A DNA stretch of 40,206 nt from Alistipes sp. (GTDB lineage Bacteria; Bacteroidota; Bacteroidia; Bacteroidales; Rikenellaceae), in NCBI GenBank assembly GCA_017504265.1, contig JAFVRN010000037.1:1-40206 (forward strand), written 5' to 3'. How positions within the stretch are numbered: position 1 is the stretch's first letter; each line of letters begins with the position of its first letter. Both the position numbers and the translations under genes were made by a program. Below, one piece after another: positions 26,005-34,154 of the stretch. The notes under the pieces were generated by a model that was not told the DNA's origin, made no database searches, and saw only the letters and a program-made list of their open reading frames with translations.

Positions 26005-26478
26005 CTATCTCTTTGTTAGTGGGGTATATTTCTCTATCGATGCCATTGCCAGGGTCATATTATTGGCTACGTTGCCCAGTAGTCGTGATGTCTCGCTACG
26101 TGCCAACTCTTCGTCGGATATCTCAACCCCATCTATGTAACAGATGAAGGTAGGTGTGGTGTCAATATCGGCCTGTTGATTGCTCCATATCCCGATACCC
26201 ACAGCCAAGGCGATAACAGCGGCGGTAGCTACGCCTGCGAAGTGGCGGATAGTGATTCTGAGCCTATCTGTTTTGGGCTTGATAATATCGGCTCTGTTTT
26301 TAGGTGTTTCAATTGCACGCATATTGCTAAACCCCAAGAACATATCACGCACTACTTCAAGCTCTTTGTCGATAGTGGTGTGAGTGGCAAAATACTCTGC
26401 TATTTGCGCCTCCTCTTCTTTCGATGTAAGGCCATCGAAATACCTATCTATGAGTATTTTAATATTACTTAACTCCAT
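26005..26478 (-). CDS. Probable anti-sigma factor, single-pass membrane protein (157 aa)
   Basis: The N-terminal ~70 residues are soluble and helical (IDRYFDGLTSKEEEAQIAEYF...), like the sigma-binding segment of Bacteroidetes anti-sigma proteins. One transmembrane helix follows at about 83-97 (GVATAAVIALAVGIG), then a periplasmic C-terminal part of about 60 residues. It overlaps the sigma gene by 14 nt, the usual arrangement for an ECF sigma/anti-sigma pair. It is not a canonical FecR. I infer the role from topology and overlap; there is no diagnostic ligand motif. Confidence 0.7.
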   Translation of the reverse strand: MELSNIKILIDRYFDGLTSKEEEAQIAEYFATHTTIDKELEVVRDMFLGFSNMRAIETPKNRADIIKPKTDRLRITIRHFAGVATAAVIALAVGIGIWSNQQADIDTTPTFICYIDGVEISDEELARSETSRLLGNVANNMTLAMASIEKYTPLTKR

Positions 26479-26974
26479 AATTTATAGTTTTTATAAGTTG
26501 AGCGCGTACACTTTTTCGTGCTCTTGATAGGTTCATCCTTACGCTGGTTTCATCAATCTCCAGAATCTGGCTAATCTCCTCTATTTCGTAACCCTCGACA
26601 TCTCGCATGTGTATTGCCAATCTCTGTTTCTCGGGCAGTGTCGATATTATCTTTCGTGTCAGTATCGCTATATCACCATTATCGCTATCCTTATTTCCAT
26701 CGCTAATGCCTCTCTTTACATTGTCAAGCGAGATATTGCGCTGTCGCTGTTGTTGCCTTAGTCGATCTATGGCTAAGTTGTGTGCCATACGACATATATA
26801 TGCTCGTGGGTTATCTTGCTCTAATATCGCATCGCGAGCCCTCCACGTTCGTTCGTATATATCTTGCGATATATCCTCTGCTTCGGTACTGTCGCCAAGA
26901 ATACTCAGTGTCAGGCGATATACCGTGTTTCGTAGCTCTGATATAAGCTCGATATATTGGTTAGTAGTGCTCAA
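26465..26974 (-). CDS. ECF-type RNA polymerase sigma factor (169 aa), UUG start
   Basis: A sigma-70 group 4 factor. Region 2 is seen in YRLTLSILGDSTEAEDISQDIYERTW and AYICRMAHNLAIDRLR; region 4 in LPEKQRLAIHMRDVEGYEIEEISQIL and SVRMNLSRARKSVR. No regions 1 or 3 are present. The first possible start codon in frame is TTG at 26974, only 7 codons after an in-frame TAG, so a UUG start is likely and may keep the level low. A -7-like TACATTTG lies at 27014-27021. It heads the operon sigma - anti-sigma - beta-barrel - two DUF4252 genes. Confidence 0.9.
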   Translation of the reverse strand: MSTTNQYIELISELRNTVYRLTLSILGDSTEAEDISQDIYERTWRARDAILEQDNPRAYICRMAHNLAIDRLRQQQRQRNISLDNVKRGISDGNKDSDNGDIAILTRKIISTLPEKQRLAIHMRDVEGYEIEEISQILEIDETSVRMNLSRARKSVRAQLIKTINYGVK

Positions 26975-27013
26975 TTTCTCGTCTCTGTTTTTCTATATAA
27001 CGAATTACGGCCG

Positions 27014-27021
27014 CAAATGTA
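27014..27021 (-). promoter_or_regulatory. -7-like element upstream of the ECF operon
   Basis: Minus-strand TACATTTG fits TAnnTTTG, 40 nt before the sigma factor start. No -33 TTG was found, so the operon may use an additional ECF-dependent promoter. Confidence 0.4.
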
Positions 27022-27054
27022 ACATCGCAGCCGTAACTTTTTTGTGTTATACTA

Positions 27055-27375
27055 CTATTTCTTGCATTTGCGGTGGCAAAAACTAATCTTGCCCTCGGGA
27101 CGTGCAGGAAACCATCCTCTCTCTACTCTCTTACGTTGATGTACCAGCTCGCCTATACCCCATAGAGAAGATGCGGCCCATACGGCAAGCAGTGTAGATA
27201 TAAGTATATCGGCAACAAGTAGAGAGGCGATACCGGTGATAATGCCACTTAGCAGAAATAACCACCATATTTTCACTCCGAAGTAGTACTCTCCTTTGAT
27301 GACTATGGGGTGAAATATTCCTATAATGAGAAATGTGGCAACGCCAATGATTAAGCCTGTGAAATGTAACTCCAT
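27055..27375 (-). CDS. DUF4491 family membrane protein (106 aa)
   Basis: A small three-helix inner-membrane protein. The conserved features are GLIIGVATFLIIGIFHPIVIKGEYYFG at the start, two further hydrophobic helices and the basic C-terminal WGIGELVHQRKRVERGWFP. Its function is unknown. The ATG at 27375 (MELHF) matches the family start and places the -7 element 28 nt upstream; a longer reading would include the promoter. It is monocistronic. Confidence 0.83.
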   Translation of the reverse strand: MELHFTGLIIGVATFLIIGIFHPIVIKGEYYFGVKIWWLFLLSGIITGIASLLVADILISTLLAVWAASSLWGIGELVHQRKRVERGWFPARPEGKISFCHRKCKK

Positions 27376-27402
27376 ATAATATTTTATTAATCGTAATCGA
27401 TG

Positions 27403-27410
27403 CAAAGGTA
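27403..27410 (-). promoter_or_regulatory. -7 promoter element of the DUF4491 gene
   Basis: Minus-strand TACCTTTG matches TAnnTTTG. It lies directly against the T-tract of the preceding porin terminator, so the terminator stem occupies the place of the -33 region. Confidence 0.5.
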
Positions 27411-27443
27411 CAAAAAAAATCGGCATCCGTGGTTGTGATGCCG
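27411..27443 (-). terminator. Intrinsic terminator of the katA-porin transcript
   Basis: A 7-bp GC-rich stem (CGGCATC 27421-27427, GATGCCG 27437-27443) followed on the minus strand by ATTTTTTTTG. It lies 20 nt past the porin stop. Confidence 0.8.
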
Positions 27444-27462
27444 ACTCTTATAAATGATAGTT

Positions 27463-28794
27463 TTAGAAGTTGTATTGAGCCATAATGCTAAGACGATTTG
27501 CTGCACGTTTAGTCTCGTTCATATTTTCGCGCGCTCCGTGCAGGTATTCCACGGCCACGGTAAAGTTGGGCGTAATGTTGCAGAATATATTGCCAAATAT
27601 ATATTGACCTCTACGATATTGGTCGTCGGCGAGATATCCGTTGCGTTCTTCAAGGCGTACCTCGGAGTAGCCGCCGGATGCAGATAGTATGCCCGGAATG
27701 ATGTTGAATTGTGCTGCTGCCTGCCATCCCCACATGGGCATAGTTTGTATGCGTTTGGGGTCTTCGGGGTTGTATGCAAAGTCGTATGGCGAGCCGGTAA
27801 GGTCTTGAATGTAAGGTGTAATACCCTTGCCATATACACCATTCATATAGATGCTCACCCAGCGCATAATATTGATATGACCACTCAGTTGCACGCCCCA
27901 GCCCAGTTGCGTTGTATTCTCGCTCGTCACTCTATTATGCAGATACATATCGCGTACTACGGCCGATGCTCGCAGGTGGCTCGATCTGTTTTCTCCCCAC
28001 GTATATTGCAGATATGCTATGCCGTCCGGGACACGCTGATATATTGGTGAGAAGTTCTCTCCATATGTGCCATTAACATCCGGCATCTCGGCAGCAATAC
28101 CAAATCGTAGATGGTTACGAGCGAAATCCACCTCGTATCGTATCATCTCGTTAAAGTTGAAGTTATAGGCATTAGGGCCTTGAAAATCAATAGTTCGTGG
28201 TGCTGCTTCGAGGTCGCAGAATGTGGTTACATCACGGCCAATGGTCAATCCTTTGAATTGTACATAAGCTGTGCGTAATCGGGGAAGATAGCTGAACTCC
28301 TCGCCACCACGAAAATCCATGTCGCTGAATACTACCACGCGTCCGAGAGCTTTGCTGTTTATGATAGCTTTTAGATAAAGTCGAGATGTCGAGGCATCCA
28401 TCATTATGCGTTGCCTATTGGCATAGTCCTCGGTTGTTGCAATGTCGTATGGTACAAAATCGATGTTGCCAACCGCGCCCTTGAAATCATAGCTTGTGCG
28501 AAGGTTGATATATCCTCCCAAAGCAAGTGAGAATCTGTTATTTGGTGTGGCGAATATAAATTGAGGGTTGGGTAGTTGCTGAAACCCTCGACGAGATGTC
28601 TCTTTGTAGTCGTTGATGATGTCAATGTGTATGGCATCGATGTCGTATTCGCCTGCGGTCTGCTTCTCGGCTATGAGATATATATTCGGATGATAGCGAT
28701 GCTTGTGGTGACAGTGATGTTGTTGTGCTATGGCCGGCACAATGGACAAGAGGATCAATGTTAATGCCAGATAAAATTGTCTAAATCTTCTCAT
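27463..28794 (-). CDS. DcaP-like outer-membrane porin with His-rich N-terminus (443 aa)
   Basis: A beta-barrel channel protein. After a signal peptide (AIAQ) the mature end begins with a His/Cys-rich stretch (HHCHHKHRYH) that could bind metal. A short coiled region is followed by many amphipathic strands starting at FSLALGGYINLRTSYDF and ending in AQYNF with terminal Phe. The opening strand FxLxGYIxxRxxYDF and DMDFRGG fit the DcaP/trimeric porin type of Bacteroidetes, as I remember it. It begins 55 nt after catalase and shares its transcript up to the terminator at 27411-27443. Substrate unknown. Confidence 0.75.
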   Translation of the reverse strand: MRRFRQFYLALTLILLSIVPAIAQQHHCHHKHRYHPNIYLIAEKQTAGEYDIDAIHIDIINDYKETSRRGFQQLPNPQFIFATPNNRFSLALGGYINLRTSYDFKGAVGNIDFVPYDIATTEDYANRQRIMMDASTSRLYLKAIINSKALGRVVVFSDMDFRGGEEFSYLPRLRTAYVQFKGLTIGRDVTTFCDLEAAPRTIDFQGPNAYNFNFNEMIRYEVDFARNHLRFGIAAEMPDVNGTYGENFSPIYQRVPDGIAYLQYTWGENRSSHLRASAVVRDMYLHNRVTSENTTQLGWGVQLSGHINIMRWVSIYMNGVYGKGITPYIQDLTGSPYDFAYNPEDPKRIQTMPMWGWQAAAQFNIIPGILSASGGYSEVRLEERNGYLADDQYRRGQYIFGNIFCNITPNFTVAVEYLHGARENMNETKRAANRLSIMAQYNF

Positions 28795-28849
28795 AATCAA
28801 CTATTTTTAATGTTAATATAATATGGATAATTACATCATATGTTGTATC

Positions 28850-30352
28850 CTATCGCCAGTCCCACGATGGATGTGCAGGGTCGTTGGCGATGAGGGCATC
28901 GGATAGCGATAATCCCAATGCCTTTGCCACACCCTCGCCATAGGCGGGGTCGGCACGGTGGCAGTTGCGGATATGGCGTTGCTTGATAAATAGCTCTGCG
29001 TCGCCCATAGCGCGCGCCGTATTCTCACACGTGGCTCGCTGGTCATCTTCGGACATCAGTCGCCAAAGTTTGCCGGGCTGCGTATAGTAGTCGCTATCCA
29101 GCTCACGCTCATCGTAGTTATAAACCTCGCCAGAAACCGACAATGGTGGCTCTTTCATAGACGGATTATCCCTCCACTCGCCATAGCTGTTAGGCTCGTA
29201 GGCGATTGTGCGACCCTCGTTATCATCGGTGCGCATCTGTCCATCACGGTGGTAGGAGTGGTAGGGGCAACGAGGTTTATTTATAGGTATCAAGTGGTGA
29301 TTGACACCCAAACGGTAGCGTTGAGCATCGCCATACGAGAACAATCGTCCCTGCAACATCTTATCGGGCGAGAAACCTATGCCGTCGATGATGTTCATAG
29401 GGTTGAATGCTGCCTGCTCGGTCTCGGCAAAGAAGTTCTCGGGATTGCGATTAAGCTCCAAGATGCCGACATCGTGCAGTGGGAAGTCGCCGTGATACCA
29501 CACCTTAGTAAGGTCGAATGGGTTTATATGGTACTCTCTTGCCTCCTCCTCGCTCATCAACTGCACCTGCATAAGCCATCGAGGGTAGTCGCCACGCTCA
29601 ATGGCCTCGAAGAGGTCGCGCTGATGTGACTCGCGGTCTTTGGCAATAACGGCCTCCGCCTCCTCGTCGGTCATATTTTTTATACCCTGCAAGGTGCGCA
29701 AGTGGAACTTTACCCACGTGCGACGATTATCGGCATTGATAAAGCTATATGTGTGGCTGCCAAAGCCGTGCATATGGCGGAATGAAGCGGGGATGCCTCG
29801 TGGCGACATAGTAATTGTCACCTGATGCAGAGCCTCGGGCAGTAGAGTCCAGAAATCCCAATTGCTATTTGCCGAGCGCATACCTGTGCGAGGGTCGCGC
29901 TTGATAGCGTGATTCAGGTCCGGAAACTTCAAGGGGTCGCGCAGGAAGAATACAGGAGTATTGTTACCCACCAGGTCCCAGTTGCCCGTATCGGTGTAGA
30001 ATTTCATCGCAAAGCCACGAATATCGCGCTCGGCATCGGCCGCACCGCGCTCGCCTGCGACGGTTGAGAAACGCACAAAGCAGTCAGTCTTCTTGCCGAC
30101 CTCGGCAAATATCGAGGCTCTGGTATAAGCCGTGATATCGTGCGTAACGGTAAATGTGCCGTATGCTCCCGAGCCTTTGGCGTGCATACGTCTTTCGGGG
30201 ATTACCTCGCGGTCGAAGTGTGCTAATTTCTCTACGAGCCATGGGTCTTGAAGTGTCACAGGACCACGCTTGCCCGCAGTCTGTGTGTTTTGATTATCGG
30301 CAATAGGACGGCCATTCTCTGCCGTAAGATGTTTTTTATCGTTCTGTTTCAT
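28850..30352 (-). CDS. katA: Catalase KatA (monofunctional heme catalase, 500 aa)
   Basis: Decomposes hydrogen peroxide; small-subunit clade by length. The distal heme His is in [14 protein letters not shown], the catalytic Asn is in the [12 protein letters not shown] loop, and the proximal heme Tyr is in [19 protein letters not shown]-contact residues follow in [10 protein letters not shown]. The ATG at 30352 (MKQNDKKHL) is the family start; the upstream in-frame extension is AT-rich, includes regulatory repeats and is unlike catalases. The porin gene follows. No standard -7 was found upstream, which suggests activator-dependent (OxyR-like) transcription. Confidence 0.96.
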   Translation of the reverse strand: MKQNDKKHLTAENGRPIADNQNTQTAGKRGPVTLQDPWLVEKLAHFDREVIPERRMHAKGSGAYGTFTVTHDITAYTRASIFAEVGKKTDCFVRFSTVAGERGAADAERDIRGFAMKFYTDTGNWDLVGNNTPVFFLRDPLKFPDLNHAIKRDPRTGMRSANSNWDFWTLLPEALHQVTITMSPRGIPASFRHMHGFGSHTYSFINADNRRTWVKFHLRTLQGIKNMTDEEAEAVIAKDRESHQRDLFEAIERGDYPRWLMQVQLMSEEEAREYHINPFDLTKVWYHGDFPLHDVGILELNRNPENFFAETEQAAFNPMNIIDGIGFSPDKMLQGRLFSYGDAQRYRLGVNHHLIPINKPRCPYHSYHRDGQMRTDDNEGRTIAYEPNSYGEWRDNPSMKEPPLSVSGEVYNYDERELDSDYYTQPGKLWRLMSEDDQRATCENTARAMGDAELFIKQRHIRNCHRADPAYGEGVAKALGLSLSDALIANDPAHPSWDWR

Positions 30353-30391
30353 AGTGTAAATTTGTAGATCTCCTTTGCGAAATCTCCAAAA

Positions 30392-30431
30392 TTGTGCCAT
30401 AACGCACCATATGGCCTCATTAATTTGTGCC
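30392..30431. promoter_or_regulatory. Direct repeats and palindrome upstream of katA
   Basis: TTGTGCC occurs at 30392-30398 and 30425-30431, 33 bp apart (about three turns). The palindrome CCATATGG lies between them at 30407-30414. The position, 40-80 bp upstream of the katA start, suits an activator or repressor site. The regulator is not identified. Confidence 0.4.
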
Positions 30432-30441
30432 CTCCTAAAAA

Positions 30442-30479
30442 GTGTAAAGGGGATGACTAAAAGTAGAATAGTCATCCCC
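30442..30479 (-). terminator. Terminator of the S41/DUF2007-tail transcript
   Basis: A perfect 11-bp stem (GGGGATGACTA 30449-30459, TAGTCATCCCC 30469-30479) followed on the minus strand by TTTACACTTTTT. It closes the gene at 30558-31193 and separates it from katA. Confidence 0.8.
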
Positions 30480-30557
30480 GTTCTGTTTAGATAGAATTAT
30501 GTGGTAATAGGCTCTGTGTAATGGCTCGTGCTGCGATAATACGTATGCGACCAAATA

Positions 30558-31193
30558 CTATTTTGCGATGTGGCTCTTCGCTGCCTGCTGATCCTTTCTG
30601 CACACCTGTATCTGAACGGCTGCATCGCTATCCTTGATATATACAGGACTGCCTTTCTCGACAATCATAGCCTTGATGTCATTAGCCTCCAAGGTGTTGC
30701 ATATAGCCTCAGCACTTGCCATATCCGAACATTCGGCAACGACAACGAGACTATTGTCATCATGCTCGATACTTCGTTGTTGGAGGCGTATGTAGAGGTG
30801 GTTGAAGATGCTCAAAGATAAACCCAGCGATAGCCAATGCAATGTTTCGAAGGTGGTATCAATATCTGCCGAGCTATTTGTGACGCTCTCCAATAGTACG
30901 ACGCCACCAAACATAATTGTCGTTGTAAGTATCACCTTGCAGCAGGCCGCGACAAACTCTTGGGCTTTGCCCTTGATGTTCATACGGAGGGAGATAATCC
31001 AAGTGATTATTGCAACTAAGCTTAGTACAACACATACAAGCAATATAGCCCTCCACCCGACATTTTGTTCGCCACCAAAGAGGTCGAAGATATAGCCAAG
31101 GAGATATCTAATAACGCAATAATTAACCACCGAAATGGCTATCAGGATAATAAATATAAGGAGGCTTTTAACTATTTTCGAGTTAATCTTCAT
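30558..31193 (-). CDS. Four-helix membrane protein with C-terminal DUF2007 domain (211 aa)
   Basis: Residues 1-135 contain four hydrophobic helices (LLIFIILIAISVVNYCVI, AILLVCVVLSLVAIITWIISL, VILTTTIMFGGVVLL, WLSLGLSLSIFNHLY). The C-terminal ~65 residues repeat the DUF2007 pattern: SLVVVAECSDMASAEAICNTLEANDI then VQIQVCRKDQQAAKSHI. Both halves are visible; the combination suggests a membrane-anchored sensor or regulator, but no function is known. The ATG at 31193 is used. It starts 25 nt after the S41 peptidase stop and is probably co-transcribed. Confidence 0.75.
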   Translation of the reverse strand: MKINSKIVKSLLIFIILIAISVVNYCVIRYLLGYIFDLFGGEQNVGWRAILLVCVVLSLVAIITWIISLRMNIKGKAQEFVAACCKVILTTTIMFGGVVLLESVTNSSADIDTTFETLHWLSLGLSLSIFNHLYIRLQQRSIEHDDNSLVVVAECSDMASAEAICNTLEANDIKAMIVEKGSPVYIKDSDAAVQIQVCRKDQQAAKSHIAK

Positions 31194-31218
31194 ACTATTT
31201 AGCAGTTTTAATTTATCT

Positions 31219-32700
31219 CTATCTACCGTAATTTGATACAATCCACTCCCAAACCAGATCTCTGTCTTTATCGTTTAGCTCGATAGCTACATCCGGAATG
31301 ATATACTCTCTATCGGCCAAATCTCGATTTGGTCTTATAAACCGTTTATGGCTGACGGTAACTAACGTGCCGGTGTTTGGCAGTGTGCCGTATAGGATGT
31401 CTCCGTAGTGGCTTGGTTTACCTCCGGATGGCTCACCTATGATTATGCCGATGCCATTATCGCGTGCCAACGTTAGGAGGAGAGTTGCGCTGCTAAACGA
31501 ATTCTTTCCCTCTATGAATATTACATTGCCATTGAAAATTGATGAACTATCGAAGTTAAATATATAGTTGTCGGGATCTTGAACAGCCTCGTAGTCAATC
31601 TCATACTCCTTGCTATGGTCAAAGCCTATATAATCGTACAACTCGCCTAATCTAAGAGGCTCTCCGCCTACGGTAAATTTACGATAATAGGGGTAGTAGG
31701 CATATAGGAGTTCCGATATTCTAACATCTACACCATAGCGTTTTGTCTCCTTGTGAGGGTGTAACCACGATAGCAGTACATCTCCTAACTGGCTGTTTCC
31801 GCCACCATTGTATTGTAGGTCTATGACAAGTGTCTGGATCTCTTTCTCCTCTATTTCGGACATCATATTGCGGATAAATTCATCAAATCTCGCTAATTGC
31901 GGATACTGAGGATGTGTCAGCCTATCGGCAAATTGGTTAAATTGCATATAGCATATACCCTCATCATCGTATATTGTATAGTCGAAGAGTACGTTCCGCT
32001 GTGCCGTAATCCTACCTGCTGTATTGCTTTGCAGCTGCGTAGGTTTCAACTCATTCTTGTCTATTGCCTCAATATCGATAGCTGTTCCGTCGGCAAATGC
32101 GAGGTGCATAACCTCGTCGCTCATACCCATTAGTGCCCAAAATTCGGTAAACATCAGGTACTCCTTGACCATATTTTCGAAGTTGGCATCGTTATCTGCA
32201 CTGACAATCGTTCTCGCCTTTTGAAGTATCTCTTTAAGCGACTTACCATTGATGCCTACCACCTCCTTGCCGAGTAATTCCTTATATTCTTCGGATGTTA
32301 TATCTATTATCGCCGGCATATTACCATCGATAACCAGCCTAACAGGGAATAATCTGTCGAGCCTACTCCAATACGAAATTGCAGTATGCCCATCGTTGAG
32401 CGACGCTGCAAATGTGGCAAGATATACCTTAAATGCTCCAATATCCGCAATCTTTCCGCACTCCTTATACATCTTACGTCCCTGTTTTACAAGCTGAGCA
32501 TAGTGCCTGCTATCAGCATAGTAGGGGTGGGTATTGCCAAGCATATCAATATAGAGTAGCAAATCTTTTTGGAAGATATTACCATTTAGATACTCCTCCG
32601 AATTTTCTACCTTGGCGTTATGTATGGTTGCTATATTCTGACCATAACTTATTGCCAGGCTGAATAGCATTGAGGTTGCGATAAGTAATATATGTCTCAT
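31219..32700 (-). CDS. S41-family peptidase, secreted, non-PDZ-type (493 aa)
   Basis: It has a signal peptide (residues 1-20, ISYGQ), a long N-terminal region with NDGHTAISYW, typical of tricorn-core-like S41 members, then the protease core with LVIDLQYNGGGNSQ, the nucleophile region NSFSSATLLL and GEPSGGKPSHYG. It lacks a clear PDZ domain, so it is more distant from CtpA than the 17838-19379 enzyme. The substrate is unknown. A -7 element lies 30 nt upstream. It is followed by the DUF2007-tail membrane gene. Confidence 0.85.
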   Translation of the reverse strand: MRHILLIATSMLFSLAISYGQNIATIHNAKVENSEEYLNGNIFQKDLLLYIDMLGNTHPYYADSRHYAQLVKQGRKMYKECGKIADIGAFKVYLATFAASLNDGHTAISYWSRLDRLFPVRLVIDGNMPAIIDITSEEYKELLGKEVVGINGKSLKEILQKARTIVSADNDANFENMVKEYLMFTEFWALMGMSDEVMHLAFADGTAIDIEAIDKNELKPTQLQSNTAGRITAQRNVLFDYTIYDDEGICYMQFNQFADRLTHPQYPQLARFDEFIRNMMSEIEEKEIQTLVIDLQYNGGGNSQLGDVLLSWLHPHKETKRYGVDVRISELLYAYYPYYRKFTVGGEPLRLGELYDYIGFDHSKEYEIDYEAVQDPDNYIFNFDSSSIFNGNVIFIEGKNSFSSATLLLTLARDNGIGIIIGEPSGGKPSHYGDILYGTLPNTGTLVTVSHKRFIRPNRDLADREYIIPDVAIELNDKDRDLVWEWIVSNYGR

Positions 32701-32729
32701 AGTTAGGTGTGTTTGAAAATTACTGAGTA

Positions 32730-32737
32730 CAAATATA
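32730..32737 (-). promoter_or_regulatory. -7 promoter element of the S41/DUF2007-tail operon
   Basis: Minus-strand TATATTTG matches TAnnTTTG, 29 nt before the ATG at 32700; only a weak TTT stands in for the -33 element. Confidence 0.5.
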
Positions 32738-32861
32738 CGAAAATTAATAGAATATAAAGATGTCCGACATTGAAAATCTATTACTCGGTTATGTGGTAGA
32801 TATTCTTGTCGCTCGGCTATGCTGTATCTCGGTTTGGAGGTGGGGTAGTGTTGTAAAGATT

Positions 32862-32890
32862 AGGCCGGCAAACCATTTGGTTGCCGGCCT
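32862..32890 (-). terminator. Terminator after the FKBP gene pair
   Basis: A GC-rich 10-bp stem (AGGCCGGCAA 32862-32871, TTGCCGGCCT 32881-32890) 31 nt past the FKBP stop. The trailing minus-strand sequence AATCTTT is only weakly T-rich. Confidence 0.6.
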
Positions 32891-32920
32891 GATGTAGGGT
32901 TTGTTTGATGCAATAATGCT

Positions 32921-34132
32921 CTATTCTCTCTTTTTGGGATGTACTACCACCTTGCCCGGGTCAATCTTTGTATGGCCTGGCTTCTTAGGTGTTAAATCAG
33001 CGGGAGATAATGTCTGTGAGTTGCTGTGCTTAACATCGCATAGTGTGATGTTGAATACAAGTGCTTCGTTGGCATGTGCTACTCGATTGCCACGTGCGCC
33101 ATAACCTAACGATGCTGGAAGCCAAACTGTGATGTTACCGCCCTCGCCAATAAGCTGTAGTGCGTGCTTGGCACCATTTAGCATGAACTGTCCCAATGGA
33201 ATTGTAGGCTGCTCGGTAGCCGCAATACTCTCTTCGAGGGTGGCAATACGTACCTGACGTAGCGAATCGGTGATATTCTTGTCGTTGCGTACGCCCTCCA
33301 ACTGCTTGCGTAGCACATTAGCACGCTCCGATGTAGACTCTACGAGCTGACCACGACGTGTGTATAGCTCGAACTTGAAACTTACTGTGTCGTTGTAGTT
33401 GTATGGACGTATCGAGCTACCCTGGGTATTGATGCGGTAGTAGAGTGTGTCGTTGTTTACAACGTGCATCTTAACGCCATCGCGCTTGGCCACCTCTGCA
33501 AGCCATGCACGCGAACGCTCTGCCTCATATGCCGGTACTACGTTGTAGAAGAAATCTCTGAAAGCATCGGTCATGCCTGCCTGAGATAGTTTCATATTGT
33601 CGTTGATGGCAGCCGCCTCCTTGATATCTATGGCATCGATCATAGCCTGCTCCACCCAATAGATGTTGATAGGGAAATCGCTACGACGTATATAGTTGGC
33701 CATATCGAAGCCGATAGCCTTGGATACTCGCTCACGGGTAAACTCCTCGTTGAGAATTTCGGGAAGTGAGTCAGGAGCCTCGATTCCGGACATCATACCC
33801 ATACGCTGTGCTGCAAGACGTGGACGCATACGCTCTGTGTTGAAACGCTCAACGAAGTGTGCGTTTTCGTCAATTTCGGCCTTTGAGATATAGTCACGCG
33901 CCACGGTACTTTTAAGTACTTGATGCAGCAACTCACGGTCAAAATCGACATCCTTGTTCGATATGCTTAGACCAAGACCAAGGTTCATACCTACGGCATA
34001 TGACAATGTGTCGAACTCGGCATTAGCATCGTAGTAGGTTCTGTTTTCGTTACTCTCGCAATAGTAGACTCTGCTGTTGTCGCAGGCTACGGCAGCCATA
34101 AGCAGTGCTGCGGCAATAAAGATTCTTTTCAT
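32921..34132 (-). CDS. FKBP-type peptidyl-prolyl isomerase lipoprotein with two FkpA-N-like segments (403 aa)
   Basis: An envelope chaperone. The lipoprotein signal ends at Cys17 (AAVAC). An FkpA-type N-terminal dimerisation segment (FDTLSYAVGMNLGLGL, about 39-110) is followed by a second, related segment (VSKAIGFDMANYIRR, about 136-230) and then an FKBP domain (about 230-370) with the usual LIGEGGNITVWLPASLGYG. The C-terminus is a Pro/Lys/His-rich tail. Several ordinary active-site aromatic residues are changed, so isomerase activity may be weak. It is the last gene of the leftward nhaA-FKBP-FKBP group, 22 nt after its neighbour. Confidence 0.85.
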   Translation of the reverse strand: MKRIFIAAALLMAAVACDNSRVYYCESNENRTYYDANAEFDTLSYAVGMNLGLGLSISNKDVDFDRELLHQVLKSTVARDYISKAEIDENAHFVERFNTERMRPRLAAQRMGMMSGIEAPDSLPEILNEEFTRERVSKAIGFDMANYIRRSDFPINIYWVEQAMIDAIDIKEAAAINDNMKLSQAGMTDAFRDFFYNVVPAYEAERSRAWLAEVAKRDGVKMHVVNNDTLYYRINTQGSSIRPYNYNDTVSFKFELYTRRGQLVESTSERANVLRKQLEGVRNDKNITDSLRQVRIATLEESIAATEQPTIPLGQFMLNGAKHALQLIGEGGNITVWLPASLGYGARGNRVAHANEALVFNITLCDVKHSNSQTLSPADLTPKKPGHTKIDPGKVVVHPKKRE

Positions 34133-34154
34133 CTGTTTTGGTTTGTTTATTTAA

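Noticed and set aside
30353..30475. Longer N-terminus for catalase
   Set aside because: The extension crosses regulatory repeats and part of a terminator and does not resemble catalase N-termini.
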